A DNA stretch of 52,148 nt from a candidate division BRC1 bacterium HGW-BRC1-1 (GTDB lineage Bacteria; Sumerlaeota; Sumerlaeia; Sumerlaeales; Sumerlaeaceae), in contig PHCB01000016.1 in NCBI GenBank assembly GCA_002842095.1, positions 1 through 52,148 on the forward strand. The letters run 5' to 3'. The translations under genes were made by a program, and so were the position numbers. This document shows, in pieces, positions 39,774-49,561 of this stretch (positions are counted from its first letter, which is position 1; each line of letters begins with the position of its first letter). Under the pieces are notes generated by a model that had not been told where the DNA came from, did not search any database, and was given only the letters and a program-made list of their open reading frames with translations.

Positions 39774-41498
39774 TTACATCTGTTCCGGTGACTCAATGCC
39801 GAGAAGGTCCAGCCCCAGAGCCATGGTGCGGGCGGTCAGACTGCACAAGGCCAGACGGGTGGCCCGCAGCGGCTCGGGACTTGTGAGCACGTGGCAGTTC
39901 TCGTAGAATGCTCCGAAGCGTGTCGCAAGGTCATAGAGGAAGATGCAAAGGTAGTGGGGCTTGAGTTCCCGCGACACCAGATCAACGATTTCGCCCAAGC
40001 GAAGGATGTGCTTTGCGAGAGCCTGCTCCTGGGGTGTGGATAGTTCCTCGATGGCTGCATCTTCCGGGTGAGAGGACGAGTCTGCTTTCCGAAAGATGCT
40101 CATCACCCGGGCATGGACGTATTGCAGGTAGGGCGCTGTGTTGCCGTCCATGGCGAGCATTTTATCCCAGGAAAAAACGTAATCGCTGATGCGATCCTTG
40201 GAGAGATCGGAGTATTTCACGCCACCAATTCCCACCGCGTGTGCCACAGAGCGGCGGGTGGCCTCGGGCATCTGGGGGTTCTTCGCGGTGACGAGGGCCA
40301 GTGCCCGATCCTCCGCTTCTTCCAGTAGATCCTTTAATTTCACGGTGTCGCCACTGCGGGTTTTGAAGGGGCGATTGTCTTCCCCCAGCATGGTTCCGAA
40401 GGGGGCGAAGTCGAGTTGCACGTCATCCGCCCAGCCGGCCCGTCGCGCCGTGGCGAAGATCATTGCGAAGTGTTGCGCCTGGCGCGCGTCGTGCGTGTAA
40501 ATGATTCGTGTCGCCTTCAGCGTGCCGGTACGATAGCGAATGGCAGCCAGGTCGGTGGTGGCGTACAGGTATCCGCCGCCGGTCTTTTCAATGATGATCG
40601 GGTTTTCGTGCCCCTCCACAAAAACGACGATTGCTCCCTCGCTTTCTTCGGCGATGCCTGCAGCCTTCAAATCCGCGACGACGGGAGCCAGGAAGGGATT
40701 GTAAAACGACTCGCCACGTTCGTCGTCGCGGGTCAGTTTCACACTGAGATTTATATAGATGGGCTGATAGTGGGCACGGGTTTCCTCAAGGATACGCTCC
40801 CACAGAGCCAGTTCTGCGGCTTCTCCTGCCTGTAACCGCACAACCGTTGCGCGGGCTTCATCCTGAAAAGCAGGGTCGTCGTCGAAGTGCTTCTTCGCCT
40901 CGCGATAAAATCCTTCGAGGTCTTCAATGTGCGATTGCTGTTCCTGACCCAGATGTCGCAGGTGGGCGATGAGCATCCCGAACTGTGTGCCCCAGTCGCC
41001 GATGTGGTTCTGGCGCACCACCTCGTGGCCTTGAAATTCGATGACGCGGCTCAGGGCATCGCCAATGATGGAACTGCGTAAATGGCCCACGTGCATTTGT
41101 TTGGCCACGTTGGGTCCCGAATAGTCGATCACAACCTTCTGCGGGGAAAACGCCGGCTCCACTCCCAGTCGGGAGTCCTGGCGCAGGGCATTTAAATTAT
41201 CCGCCAGCCACGCGGGGGAGAGGCGGACGTTTATAAAACCCGGACCCGCGATACTGACCCCACTCCACATGGGGGACTCGCCGAGAGACTCCACAATGGC
41301 CTGAGCTACGGCGCGAGGATTCGATTTCTGTCCGGACTTCTCTGTAACGGAACGGACAAGACTCATGGCGCAATTGCTCTGGTAATCGCCGAAATTCTCA
41401 TTCAGTGTAACGGCGATCTGGGGATCTGCGTCCAAATCAAACGCTTTGCGAATTGCTGTGCGGAAAGCCTGCTCGAGCTGGCTTGGAATGGTTTTCAT
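39774..41498 (-). CDS. argS: Arginyl-tRNA synthetase
   Basis: 574 residues. Charges tRNA-Arg with arginine in the cytoplasm. The HIGH motif is KQMHVGHLRS (H136-H139), inside VVIDYSGPNVAKQMHVGH. The KMSKS position has the family's degenerate FKTRSGDTVKL, as in many ArgRS. The C-terminal anticodon-binding domain has APYLQYVHARVMSIFRK and ends GIESPEQM. The N-terminal Add-1 domain recognises the D loop. I use the ATG at 41498, which gives MKTIPSQLEQAFR; the frame to 41552 has no family support. It is divergent from the kinase gene, with 238 bases between them that show no clear element. Confidence 0.96.
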   Translation of the reverse strand: MKTIPSQLEQAFRTAIRKAFDLDADPQIAVTLNENFGDYQSNCAMSLVRSVTEKSGQKSNPRAVAQAIVESLGESPMWSGVSIAGPGFINVRLSPAWLADNLNALRQDSRLGVEPAFSPQKVVIDYSGPNVAKQMHVGHLRSSIIGDALSRVIEFQGHEVVRQNHIGDWGTQFGMLIAHLRHLGQEQQSHIEDLEGFYREAKKHFDDDPAFQDEARATVVRLQAGEAAELALWERILEETRAHYQPIYINLSVKLTRDDERGESFYNPFLAPVVADLKAAGIAEESEGAIVVFVEGHENPIIIEKTGGGYLYATTDLAAIRYRTGTLKATRIIYTHDARQAQHFAMIFATARRAGWADDVQLDFAPFGTMLGEDNRPFKTRSGDTVKLKDLLEEAEDRALALVTAKNPQMPEATRRSVAHAVGIGGVKYSDLSKDRISDYVFSWDKMLAMDGNTAPYLQYVHARVMSIFRKADSSSHPEDAAIEELSTPQEQALAKHILRLGEIVDLVSRELKPHYLCIFLYDLATRFGAFYENCHVLTSPEPLRATRLALCSLTARTMALGLDLLGIESPEQM

Positions 41499-41736
41499 GG
41501 TGTTAATGGGGATGGGGTGACAGGGGCGAGCATGCAAACGGAAAGACGACACCTCACAGGAGAATCGGATTTATTGATGATATCGGGACCCTCGATTTCC
41601 AGAAAGGCGCAAATCGGGCAGAATCTGGAACGTAAATTTGCGATGGTTTGATTAAATCTACTTGTGCCGATGGCTTCTCTTTTGCACTCTCACGTGACGT
41701 TTTTGTTGTGTGAACGTCTGTTGAAAAATTATTAAC

Positions 41737-44700
41737 ATGTCCACCCCTGACCCCAAATATACCTCAAACCGTCACAAGGACGGTGCTCCCGATTCAGAGG
41801 AAACCATCGGTTCCTTTCATGAATCGGATAACGATCCTATCGTCCCGGATGTGGACGAAACCATGTCGGGGTTTCCGGGGGGTGTGACTCCTGATTTAGC
41901 ACTGCGGTCGGCGCTTGGCTTGGAGACGCATCCGGGCGTTTTCGTCGTTCACGAGATGGGCGAAAAAAGCCCCGAAGAACAGTACCCTCACATGCATGGT
42001 GCCCCTGCTTTCACTTTGTTGCGGCGCGTCGGTAGTGGTGGCATGGGGGAAGTCTGGGAAGCGATTCAATCGTCCCTCCGACGGCGCGTGGCTATCAAGC
42101 GATTGCGCCGAGACCTTACTGTCGACGTCCACCGGGCGAAGGAAGCCGATGCTCTTTCCCGGATGTTCTTTCAAGAAGCGCTGACGACCGCCAATCTTCA
42201 GCACCCGAATATCGTTCCGGTGCATGATCTTGGCATCGATGAAAAAGGGAACCCGTTACTCACGATGAAACTCGTGCGCGGAGTTCCCTGGACAGATCAG
42301 ATTCTGGCCGATGCTGAATTGCCGCCGGCCGAATACTTTTCCAAGCATCTCGGAATTTTGATCGATGTGGCACAAGCCATTGCCTACGCCCACTCAAAGG
42401 GCATCATCCATCGCGACCTGAAACCCTCTCAGGTCATGATCGGCGAGTTCGGCGAAGTTATGGTGATGGATTGGGGGCTGGCCGCTCCCTTTAATCTGCC
42501 GAAGGATGCGACGCCAGAAATTGAAGGAATCGGTCTTGGTTCACTTTTTGGTCGGGCCTCGTCCCCTTCCGGAACGCCCTCTTACATGGCGCCCGAGCAG
42601 ACGTTGACAGATCCCGATTCCCTCGGACCCTGGACAGATGTTTTTCTGCTGGGCGGCATCCTCTATTTCCTGCTGACGCGAACTGCTCCTTATTCTGAAT
42701 CGGATCGTTCGCAGGCCTTCCAACAGGCGAAGGGTGGCGAGATCGAGCCACCGGAATTTCGAGCGCCCGAGGCACAAATCCCGTCGAAACTATCCTCTCT
42801 GGCAATGGCCGCCATGGCCCGAGAACCCGCGGATCGCGTTCCCACCGTTCGGGTATTTATTGATGAACTGAATGCTTATCTTTCAGGTGCGGACAAGCGT
42901 CGTGAATCTTTGCAAATTGTTCAGGAAGTCGAGGAGCGCTATCAGGCGGCCCCGTCGTCTTATGGTGTCTTGTCGGACTGCCTCGTTTCCCTCGCACGGG
43001 CGCGAGGTTTGTGGCATGAAAACCCGCGAATTCAGGAATTGCACAATCAATTGGTGGAGTCCTATGCCAATGCGGCATTGCTGAATAATGATCTGACCCT
43101 TGCGCGCTCGCTGGCCGAGCAATCTTCTTCGATAGAAGATAGCCGTGTTTTGCTGAATCTGGTTGAGCTGGCTCAGGAAAAAAATCAACGCACTGCCCGC
43201 GAACGCCGACTGGCCATACGTCTCGCCGTTATCACCATGCTTCTGCTCGTTTTCGGTGGAATGAAATATGCCCGAGACCAGAATTGGGCACGTGAAAAAG
43301 CGGAACAGGCCAGAGAGGCGGCCACCCTTCAGCGAGACGCGGCGGAGAAGGAACAATACTTTTATGGCATCCGGTTTGCGGATATTTACTTGTGGGAAGG
43401 AAGACTGGCCCAAGCTGTGTCTGTAATGCTCGACGGTGTTCCAGTTCGTTTGCGGGATTGGGAATGGGGAATTCTGATGGCCCGTTATGCGTCTGATGAC
43501 ATGATTCTCACCAAGGCGAATCCTCTACAAGAGATTTATCATGCGAGTTTTTCTCCGGATGGGAATCGTATTGTTCTTGGTCATCGGGGTGGCCTTATCT
43601 CCCTTTGGGATGCGAATACGGGAGCCCGCATACTCAGACGCGAATTGAATAACAGGGGAATCTGGACAGCCCGATTCAGCCCGGATGGAAGTAAAATTCT
43701 GGCGGGCTCCACCAGTGGCATGGCAAACATTCTGGATGCATCAACGCTGGATGTTCTGACCACGTTGACCGGCCATATTTTCTCCGCTCCTGTGATGCGG
43801 GGAGCAGCGTTTTCTCCGACAGGGGATCGGGTCATCTCAACCGGTAACGATGGTTTTGCACGGTTGTGGGACGTCAAAACAGGCGCTTCAATTTGGGCGG
43901 AAAGATTGCCCAAGGCGACATATAGCGCCGAGTTTTCTCCTGATGGTAACACCGTGGCAGTGGCCATGGTTGGGGCAGCGCAGGTTCAACTTCTCGATGC
44001 CACTTCCGGCTCATTGATTCGGACCTTTCAAGGCCATACGAAATCGGTCTATGGCGTGTGTTTTGGTCCGGATGGAACACGACTTGCCACGGCATCCACC
44101 GACCAGAAGGCTCGTATTTTCAATGTGGTCACGGGAGGACTTCTCTTTGAAATACCCCACCCGAAAACCTATCCGAACAACCTTGCCTTCAGCCCTGACG
44201 GAAAACTTCTCGCAACGGCCGGTGAGGACGGGACATGCAGGGTCTGGGATTCGTCCACTGGTGCCCTGGTGGAGCAGTTGTACGGCGGCGCGGAAATGCA
44301 GAGGGTGGAATTCTCACCTGATGGCCAGCGAATCATTACGACATCGCTGGGGGAAGTAAAGGTTTGGAACATCAGAAATATGCTTCAGCCCGCTTCAGCT
44401 GTTGCTAAAGAAGATGTGCCTGCTACCGCGACCCTGGAGGTTCTCCGGACTGTAGGCTTCCCTTATGACCGCAAGGGCTCATGGGCCGGTAATGACGAAG
44501 CATGGTTGGCACCGGCAGGAAGAAGTTTTTATAAATCCCAAAACCGTTGGGTCGCGGTGGATTCTTACTACTCTGTCTATAGCGCCGATAATAAACAACG
44601 TTTAGACATCGCTTTCAACGGTTCCAAGGTTACGGCATGGGACAATGAAACATCGCAAGTCCTCGCTGAACTTGCACCCAATGGTGGGTTCAATGCTGCG

Positions 44701-45414
44701 TTCAGCCGTGATGGACATCTGGCGGCCACGGCCTCTCAGAGAGGAGAGTTGGTCGTTTGGGATACGAGGGATTGGAAGTCAATTGGGAAGGGAATGCAGG
44801 GAGCGGATAAGACGGCTCTGTGGAGTTTAGACTTCAGTCCGGATGCAAAGTACATCGCCCTCGGATGGCTGAACGGCGATTTGTCATTATGGGATGTGGA
44901 CGAACAACGCATCGTCTATAATATCAAGGCTCACATCCCCATGAGGCCCGTGGTCACTGTGAGATTTTCACCTGATGGTAAACGTATCCTGACCAGTTCG
45001 TCCGACACGACCGCTAAGATTTTTAAAGCTGATTCAGGGCGTCTTCTTATGACGTTGTCGGGACATGATAAATTTTTGGTGGGGGCCGAATTCAGCAGAG
45101 ACGGCAGACTGGTGTTGACAGCTGGCAGCGATGGGAAGGTTAAGCTCTGGGAAGCTTCCTCGGGACGGGAACTTATGACGTTAAGATCCGAAGGCCCCGA
45201 TCGAATGATCATGGGTGCACACTTCACTGCAGATGGGCTGGGCGTTATAGCCGTTACTTCCAGAAACACGATTTCGCAAATTGAAGTGTTTCCGTGGGAA
45301 CTTTCGGATTACCCTGGTTCCTCCGATATTCCCTTCGAAAAACGTCTCGAATTATACAAACGCCGTGTGAGGATGAACCCGAAGGCGCAGTTTTCGGACA
45401 TCGTTTGGGAATGA
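41737..45414 (+). CDS. Transmembrane Ser/Thr protein kinase with WD40 repeat domain
   Basis: 1225 residues. After an N-terminal acidic region, the kinase domain spans about 92-370: Gly loop VGSGGMGEVW (98-107), VAIK with K121, Glu147, catalytic loop HRDLKPSQ (225-232), DWGLA (245-249) and the APEQ box. At position 232 a Gln replaces the Asn that normally coordinates magnesium. A single membrane segment lies near 493-510, followed by a coiled coil (AREKAEQAREAATLQRDAAEKEQ in part). About 13 WD40-like units follow (FSPDG...LWD patterns; about 7 to residue 890 and 6 after), making two probable beta-propellers outside the kinase. No Shine-Dalgarno sequence is visible before the ATG. The domain layout is common in planctomycete-like bacteria; ligand and targets are unknown. 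Confidence 0.9.
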   Translation: MSTPDPKYTSNRHKDGAPDSEETIGSFHESDNDPIVPDVDETMSGFPGGVTPDLALRSALGLETHPGVFVVHEMGEKSPEEQYPHMHGAPAFTLLRRVGSGGMGEVWEAIQSSLRRRVAIKRLRRDLTVDVHRAKEADALSRMFFQEALTTANLQHPNIVPVHDLGIDEKGNPLLTMKLVRGVPWTDQILADAELPPAEYFSKHLGILIDVAQAIAYAHSKGIIHRDLKPSQVMIGEFGEVMVMDWGLAAPFNLPKDATPEIEGIGLGSLFGRASSPSGTPSYMAPEQTLTDPDSLGPWTDVFLLGGILYFLLTRTAPYSESDRSQAFQQAKGGEIEPPEFRAPEAQIPSKLSSLAMAAMAREPADRVPTVRVFIDELNAYLSGADKRRESLQIVQEVEERYQAAPSSYGVLSDCLVSLARARGLWHENPRIQELHNQLVESYANAALLNNDLTLARSLAEQSSSIEDSRVLLNLVELAQEKNQRTARERRLAIRLAVITMLLLVFGGMKYARDQNWAREKAEQAREAATLQRDAAEKEQYFYGIRFADIYLWEGRLAQAVSVMLDGVPVRLRDWEWGILMARYASDDMILTKANPLQEIYHASFSPDGNRIVLGHRGGLISLWDANTGARILRRELNNRGIWTARFSPDGSKILAGSTSGMANILDASTLDVLTTLTGHIFSAPVMRGAAFSPTGDRVISTGNDGFARLWDVKTGASIWAERLPKATYSAEFSPDGNTVAVAMVGAAQVQLLDATSGSLIRTFQGHTKSVYGVCFGPDGTRLATASTDQKARIFNVVTGGLLFEIPHPKTYPNNLAFSPDGKLLATAGEDGTCRVWDSSTGALVEQLYGGAEMQRVEFSPDGQRIITTSLGEVKVWNIRNMLQPASAVAKEDVPATATLEVLRTVGFPYDRKGSWAGNDEAWLAPAGRSFYKSQNRWVAVDSYYSVYSADNKQRLDIAFNGSKVTAWDNETSQVLAELAPNGGFNAAFSRDGHLAATASQRGELVVWDTRDWKSIGKGMQGADKTALWSLDFSPDAKYIALGWLNGDLSLWDVDEQRIVYNIKAHIPMRPVVTVRFSPDGKRILTSSSDTTAKIFKADSGRLLMTLSGHDKFLVGAEFSRDGRLVLTAGSDGKVKLWEASSGRELMTLRSEGPDRMIMGAHFTADGLGVIAVTSRNTISQIEVFPWELSDYPGSSDIPFEKRLELYKRRVRMNPKAQFSDIVWE

Positions 45415-45449
45415 GGCGTTAAAGGTTTGCCTCACCACGAATAAAAGGT

Positions 45450-46439
45450 TTACCGGGCGATCACGCAGTTTCTGCCCGATTGCTTCGCTTTGTACAAATT
45501 CTCATCTGCTGCTTTGGAGAGTGCGGCCCAATCCATCTCGGGAAGCTTGAGACCGGCCACCCCTATGCTGACCGCAAACGGAATCAATCCCATCTCTACA
45601 GCACACGGAGTTGCTGCGATGTCCATGCAAAGCTTCAGCATTGTGGTATAGGCATCGTTCAGGTCTGCTCCCGTCAGAACAATCCCGAACTCGTCCCCCC
45701 CTAAACGACCAACCACATCGCTGTTTCGGACAGAAAGGAGAAGCATGGAGGCAAGGTGACGCAGCACTTGGTCACCGGCCGGATGACCCCATTTGTCATT
45801 AATATCCTTAAAAATATCGATGTCGATCAGACAGAGTGACAACGGTTGCTTGTGGCGGTCAGCCGCATTTACGGCATGGATACCGGCCTCTTCAAACGAA
45901 ACGCGGTTCGCCACGAAAGTCAGGCTATCGGTTGTGGCACGGTAGAGGATACGACTGTCGTAATCGAGTTCCTGTGTGTCCTTCACCAGATAAGCGAGAA
46001 GGGTGGAGCCAATAACGACGCGATCCCCGTCGGATAACGGTTCATTCTGAATCTTTTTCCGGTTTACGAAGGTGCCATTCCGGCTTTGCCCATCGAGGAG
46101 TATGCAGCGGGGAAATTCGTTTGGATGATCGCTGTTTTCCCAGACGACTTTTGCATGGAAGCGTGACACGAGTCCATCAGTCAGTTGGATTTCGGCATGG
46201 GTGGAACGCCCTATCCAGGTCTCTTGCTTGTCCAGAATGTATAATTTCTCGGAGGTGATGCCTCGCAAGGGGAGCAACACGGGAATGCGAGCACCGCCCA
46301 ATGGCATGTTCGTTGCAAAATGCACATCGGTTTGGGGACCGAAAGGTGCCGTGGGAACTCCATTCGTATCCGTTGGTTCGGTGCCATCGGGGGTCTTATT
46401 TTCAGCCAGTGGTTTTTGATCGGACGAGTTATCTGACAT
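45450..46439 (-). CDS. FHA-domain GGDEF protein (predicted diguanylate cyclase)
   Basis: About 329 residues. After a low-complexity hydrophilic N-terminus, an FHA domain (IGRSTHAEIQLTDGLVSRFHAKV, later DGQSRNGTFVNRKKI, in part) binds phosphothreonine peptides. The GGDEF domain (about 170-329) keeps the catalytic loop RLGGDEFGIVL with substrate-binding IDIDIFKDINDKWGH and NLYKAKQSGRNCV, so it can make c-di-GMP. The start of the GGDEF domain is degenerate (TDSLTFVANR rather than TDxLTGLxNR). Such fusions couple Ser/Thr kinase signalling to c-di-GMP. It lies convergent with the WD40 kinase, with 35 bases between stops. The start is the ATG at 46439; the frame runs on to 46529. No clear Shine-Dalgarno sequence. 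Confidence 0.9.
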   Translation of the reverse strand: MSDNSSDQKPLAENKTPDGTEPTDTNGVPTAPFGPQTDVHFATNMPLGGARIPVLLPLRGITSEKLYILDKQETWIGRSTHAEIQLTDGLVSRFHAKVVWENSDHPNEFPRCILLDGQSRNGTFVNRKKIQNEPLSDGDRVVIGSTLLAYLVKDTQELDYDSRILYRATTDSLTFVANRVSFEEAGIHAVNAADRHKQPLSLCLIDIDIFKDINDKWGHPAGDQVLRHLASMLLLSVRNSDVVGRLGGDEFGIVLTGADLNDAYTTMLKLCMDIAATPCAVEMGLIPFAVSIGVAGLKLPEMDWAALSKAADENLYKAKQSGRNCVIAR

Positions 46440-46514
46440 AATGTTGGGATCAGCTCTGATAATAAAAGTACGTTCTTGCAACTCTTTGTATGGGCGGCGT
46501 GAAAGAAAACGAAG

Positions 46515-46540
46515 GGCTTCCCTCCACACGGAGGGAAGCC
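46515..46540 (-). terminator. Rho-independent terminator of the redox operon
   Basis: GGCTTCCCTCC (46515-46525) and GGAGGGAAGCC (46530-46540) form a perfect 11-base stem with ACAC loop. On the minus strand it is followed by a T-rich stretch (CTTCGTTTTCTTTC). It lies 23 bases past the aldo-keto reductase stop. Confidence 0.9.
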
Positions 46541-46562
46541 ACGTATGATTTGAGTGCGTGAT

Positions 46563-47810
46563 TTATGCGAGAACTTCCATCGCTTCTTTTAAAACGGCCG
46601 CAATGTTCAGTCCGCGGGGACAAGCGTTGGTGGCCTCAGAAAGGTTCATCCCAGAGAGGCCGGAACGGACGGATAGAGGAAGTTCAGCGAAAGCCATGCG
46701 TGCCTGATGCGTATCGCCGAAGCTCGTGTGATACATCATCATGCGCATGACATCCGCTATGCCTTCGGAGCATCCCGGTGCGCGCTCGCAGTTCATTGCG
46801 CAACCGGCACAATAGGCGGAGCCGGTCGTTTCCGCATAGGTTCGCAGGGCTTTCCAGTCACCGGCGGTGAGCTTGCGTTCATCCAGCGCCGCTTGAGTAT
46901 TGGCGGTCAGCACGGTCAAATTCGGCATTTGGCTGCAAACCGCAGATATCTGGTCATTGGCCCAGACAGCTTTAATTTTGGCCTGGAATGGCGTTAGACC
47001 TTTTTCCAGAAATCTACCGGCAAGGGCCAGTTCAGCATCGCTGTCTGTTTTCACGGCTCCGCCGCCCTGGGTTTTCATGGCGGTCATTCCGATTCCGGCC
47101 TTGGCGCAGGCGTCGGTTGCGGCCTTCATGGCGTCACCGTGCATGAGGCGATAGTTGTAGGTGAACATGATGCCGTCAATATAGCCCAGAGCAGGGGCAG
47201 CGGCGAGGCAACTCTCCATGTTTTTGTGGGTGCTGAACCCAAAGAAGCGAATCTTGCCCGCTTTCTTCATCTGATCGGCCCATTCCTTCACGGCGGGCGA
47301 GGAAACTTCACTGATGTTGCTGATGCCGTGGACGAAGAAGAGATCGATGTGGTCGGTCTTCATCCGTTCGAGGGAAAGCGTGAGATGGTCCGTCATCCCC
47401 TTCGGGTCCCGCGATCCGGACTTGGTAACCAGAAAAATGTTCTTACGGGTTTCCGGGAATTTCTCGAGGTAAAGACCAATGCCTGTTTCGCTCTTGCCGT
47501 TGTGGTAGCTGTTCGCGGTGTCCCAATAGGTGATGCCGAAATCGAGGGCCTTCTTCAGCATCATCTGGTTGTTTATGATGTCGAAAATTCCTCCGAGGGA
47601 GAGGATGGAAACCTTTTCTCCGGTCTTACCGAACTGGCGACTGGGCACGTCGCCCAAGCCGACTTTGGGAGCTGAAGCAGCAGACTCCGTTGTCGAGGTC
47701 TGTCCTCCGGCCATGGTCGTTGAAAGGATGGTTCCCAGCCCGGCCAGGCTGGCGCCGGCCATGAAACCTCGCCGACTCAATTGCTGATTGTCTGACTTGC
47801 GATCTTTCAT
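46563..47810 (-). CDS. Tat-exported aldo/keto reductase-family protein with C-terminal cysteine cluster
   Basis: 415 residues. A Tat signal (SRRGFMAGASLAGLG) is followed by an AKR TIM barrel: GFGITYWDTANSYHNG-like segment FGITYWDTANSYH with catalytic Asp and Tyr, FLVTKSG (Lys) and LFFVHGI (His). The last 70 residues hold CAGCAMNCERAPGC and a later ACPRG, a Cys pattern like the ferredoxin-like end of AKRs that bind a [4Fe-4S] cluster. Tat export suggests folding with a cofactor in the cytoplasm. The natural substrate is unknown. It is the last gene of the redox operon: its start overlaps the polyferredoxin stop by 4 bases, and a strong terminator follows. Confidence 0.88.
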   Translation of the reverse strand: MKDRKSDNQQLSRRGFMAGASLAGLGTILSTTMAGGQTSTTESAASAPKVGLGDVPSRQFGKTGEKVSILSLGGIFDIINNQMMLKKALDFGITYWDTANSYHNGKSETGIGLYLEKFPETRKNIFLVTKSGSRDPKGMTDHLTLSLERMKTDHIDLFFVHGISNISEVSSPAVKEWADQMKKAGKIRFFGFSTHKNMESCLAAAPALGYIDGIMFTYNYRLMHGDAMKAATDACAKAGIGMTAMKTQGGGAVKTDSDAELALAGRFLEKGLTPFQAKIKAVWANDQISAVCSQMPNLTVLTANTQAALDERKLTAGDWKALRTYAETTGSAYCAGCAMNCERAPGCSEGIADVMRMMMYHTSFGDTHQARMAFAELPLSVRSGLSGMNLSEATNACPRGLNIAAVLKEAMEVLA

Positions 47811-49561
47811 GCGTCAACCCTCCGTATTTTCATTTTGCTTCGTTTGTTGCGTGATTCATTTTCTGATGAGACTCGAATGGCTCTCAGCCCCGACACAGGA
47901 CATTCATGTTCGCACACTCCGCAACCAATGCACAAATCCGGATCCACAACGGGACCGCCAAGTTGCACCTGAATCGAAACATTTATGCCGGGATCGAGGA
48001 TGGTTGCTTCGGCTACTGAAACAGTCTCTGCACTGTTGGCGGTGATTCGCAAGGGTGGAGTGCTGGTTCCTTCAACCCGCAAATAATAGTCGCCCGTCGC
48101 AAGCCCGGAGGGCGTCAGCGAAGGTCCATCAAGTTTTATACCTTCAGCGCTTGCGGAGAGAACTTTCCGTCGGCCATGGCGGATGGTGTTCATGAATTCG
48201 TGCACATGGATGGCTTTCGGAGTGACCGGACAATTCTCTTCGCACACCAGACAGGGGGTTTCCATGGACCACGGCAGGCAGCGTCCACGATCCACGAAGG
48301 CTGTACCCAGACGAATCGGGCCCGATTCTTTGAAGCTACCGGTCCCGTGTTTTTCGTCCAGTGTGAGGGGACGAATGGCTGCTGTTGGGCAGACGTGGCT
48401 GCAGGCCACGCAGTTAAGCTGACAGCCGCTCGTACCAATTCGGAAGTTCAGCACGGGGGTCCAGATGCCCTCAAGGCCCGTCCCCAAACCAGCAGGCATT
48501 ATGATATTCGTTGGGCACACCTTCATGCACTGTCCGCATTTGATGCACCGCTGCACGAAATCTTCCTCCGCTAACGAGCCCGGGGGGCGGATCGTTTGGG
48601 GAGAGTAATTACTTCCAAGGTGGTCACCTAAGTGAAGCATCGGCAGCGCTATGGCTCCCGACCCCATGGCAAGAAGCAGGCCGCGGCGGGAAATTTGCGG
48701 GGCGGGAATATCGCCCTCCACGCTTTCCTCGTTGCGGTAAGTTATCAGGTCGCGGTTGCAGTAGTTGTCGACGCAGTTCATGCAAACGAGGCACTCGGAA
48801 ATGCGTGGCTTCAGGGCGGGGTCCGCTGCGCCTTCGCAGTAACTTTCGCACATCTCGCAATGGTTACATCCGGGAGATTTCTTGGCGATACGCCACAAAG
48901 TGAAACGGCTGAAAATCCCGAGGAGAGCCCCGGTAGGACAAAGGACCCGACAATAAAACCGCGGAATAGCAAGGTTCGCCAGGAGCGCCGTGAGGAACAG
49001 AAGACCTATCAGCGTCGCGTGATCATAGTGGCGCGGGCTGGCGGTGGTGCGAAGACCGAAACCGTCTGCAATCGGCATCAAGCTGAGATTGGTGGCCCGG
49101 GTTACAAAGGGGATGGGGTCAAGCAGGCCCGTGATCAGGGTTGAAGAGGTGGCGATGGGAAAAGCCGCCATGACAAGGAATGCCGCGAGTATATAATATT
49201 TGAGAGCCTGCCATTTGCGGTAGCGGTTCTTCTCCATCTTCACGCGGGCACCGCGTTTGTATGAACCAATCCACCCGAAGAAATGGTGCATGGTGCCGAA
49301 CGGGCAAACCCAACCACAGAAGACACGTCCGAAGACAATGGTCACGAGAAGCGTGAGAAGCGCCCAGAGAAGGCCCTTATATATCGTTTGCGTGGTGAGC
49401 AGCGTGCCGATGGCTACCAGGGGGTCGAGTTCGAGAAACAGATTAATCGGCCAGCCACGCAGTTGAAACCACTTGGTTCCAAAAACCGTGGCGAAGCTGA
49501 ACCAGAAAAAGAGGATCAGGAAAAAGACCTGTGAGATGCGGCGGGTCCAAACGATGTTCAT
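47807..49561 (-). CDS. NapH/NapG-like fused membrane polyferredoxin
   Basis: 584 residues joining two proteins that are usually separate. The N-terminal half (1-270) is NapH/MauN-like: several membrane segments, CGWVCPFG and YCRVLCPTG loops, and CNHCEMCESYC and CLVCMNC ferredoxin motifs. An internal twin-arginine segment SRRGLLLAMGSGAIALPML near residue 288 then starts a NapG-like polyferredoxin with CIKCGQCMKVCP, CVACSHVCP, CLVCEENCP and CIGCGVCEHECP clusters. It would move electrons from the quinone pool or cytoplasm across the membrane to exported partners. Its start overlaps the DUF362 stop by 4 bases. The internal Tat motif suggests exported ferredoxins, or a relic of gene fusion. Confidence 0.92.
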   Translation of the reverse strand: MNIVWTRRISQVFFLILFFWFSFATVFGTKWFQLRGWPINLFLELDPLVAIGTLLTTQTIYKGLLWALLTLLVTIVFGRVFCGWVCPFGTMHHFFGWIGSYKRGARVKMEKNRYRKWQALKYYILAAFLVMAAFPIATSSTLITGLLDPIPFVTRATNLSLMPIADGFGLRTTASPRHYDHATLIGLLFLTALLANLAIPRFYCRVLCPTGALLGIFSRFTLWRIAKKSPGCNHCEMCESYCEGAADPALKPRISECLVCMNCVDNYCNRDLITYRNEESVEGDIPAPQISRRGLLLAMGSGAIALPMLHLGDHLGSNYSPQTIRPPGSLAEEDFVQRCIKCGQCMKVCPTNIIMPAGLGTGLEGIWTPVLNFRIGTSGCQLNCVACSHVCPTAAIRPLTLDEKHGTGSFKESGPIRLGTAFVDRGRCLPWSMETPCLVCEENCPVTPKAIHVHEFMNTIRHGRRKVLSASAEGIKLDGPSLTPSGLATGDYYLRVEGTSTPPLRITANSAETVSVAEATILDPGINVSIQVQLGGPVVDPDLCIGCGVCEHECPVSGLRAIRVSSENESRNKRSKMKIRRVDA

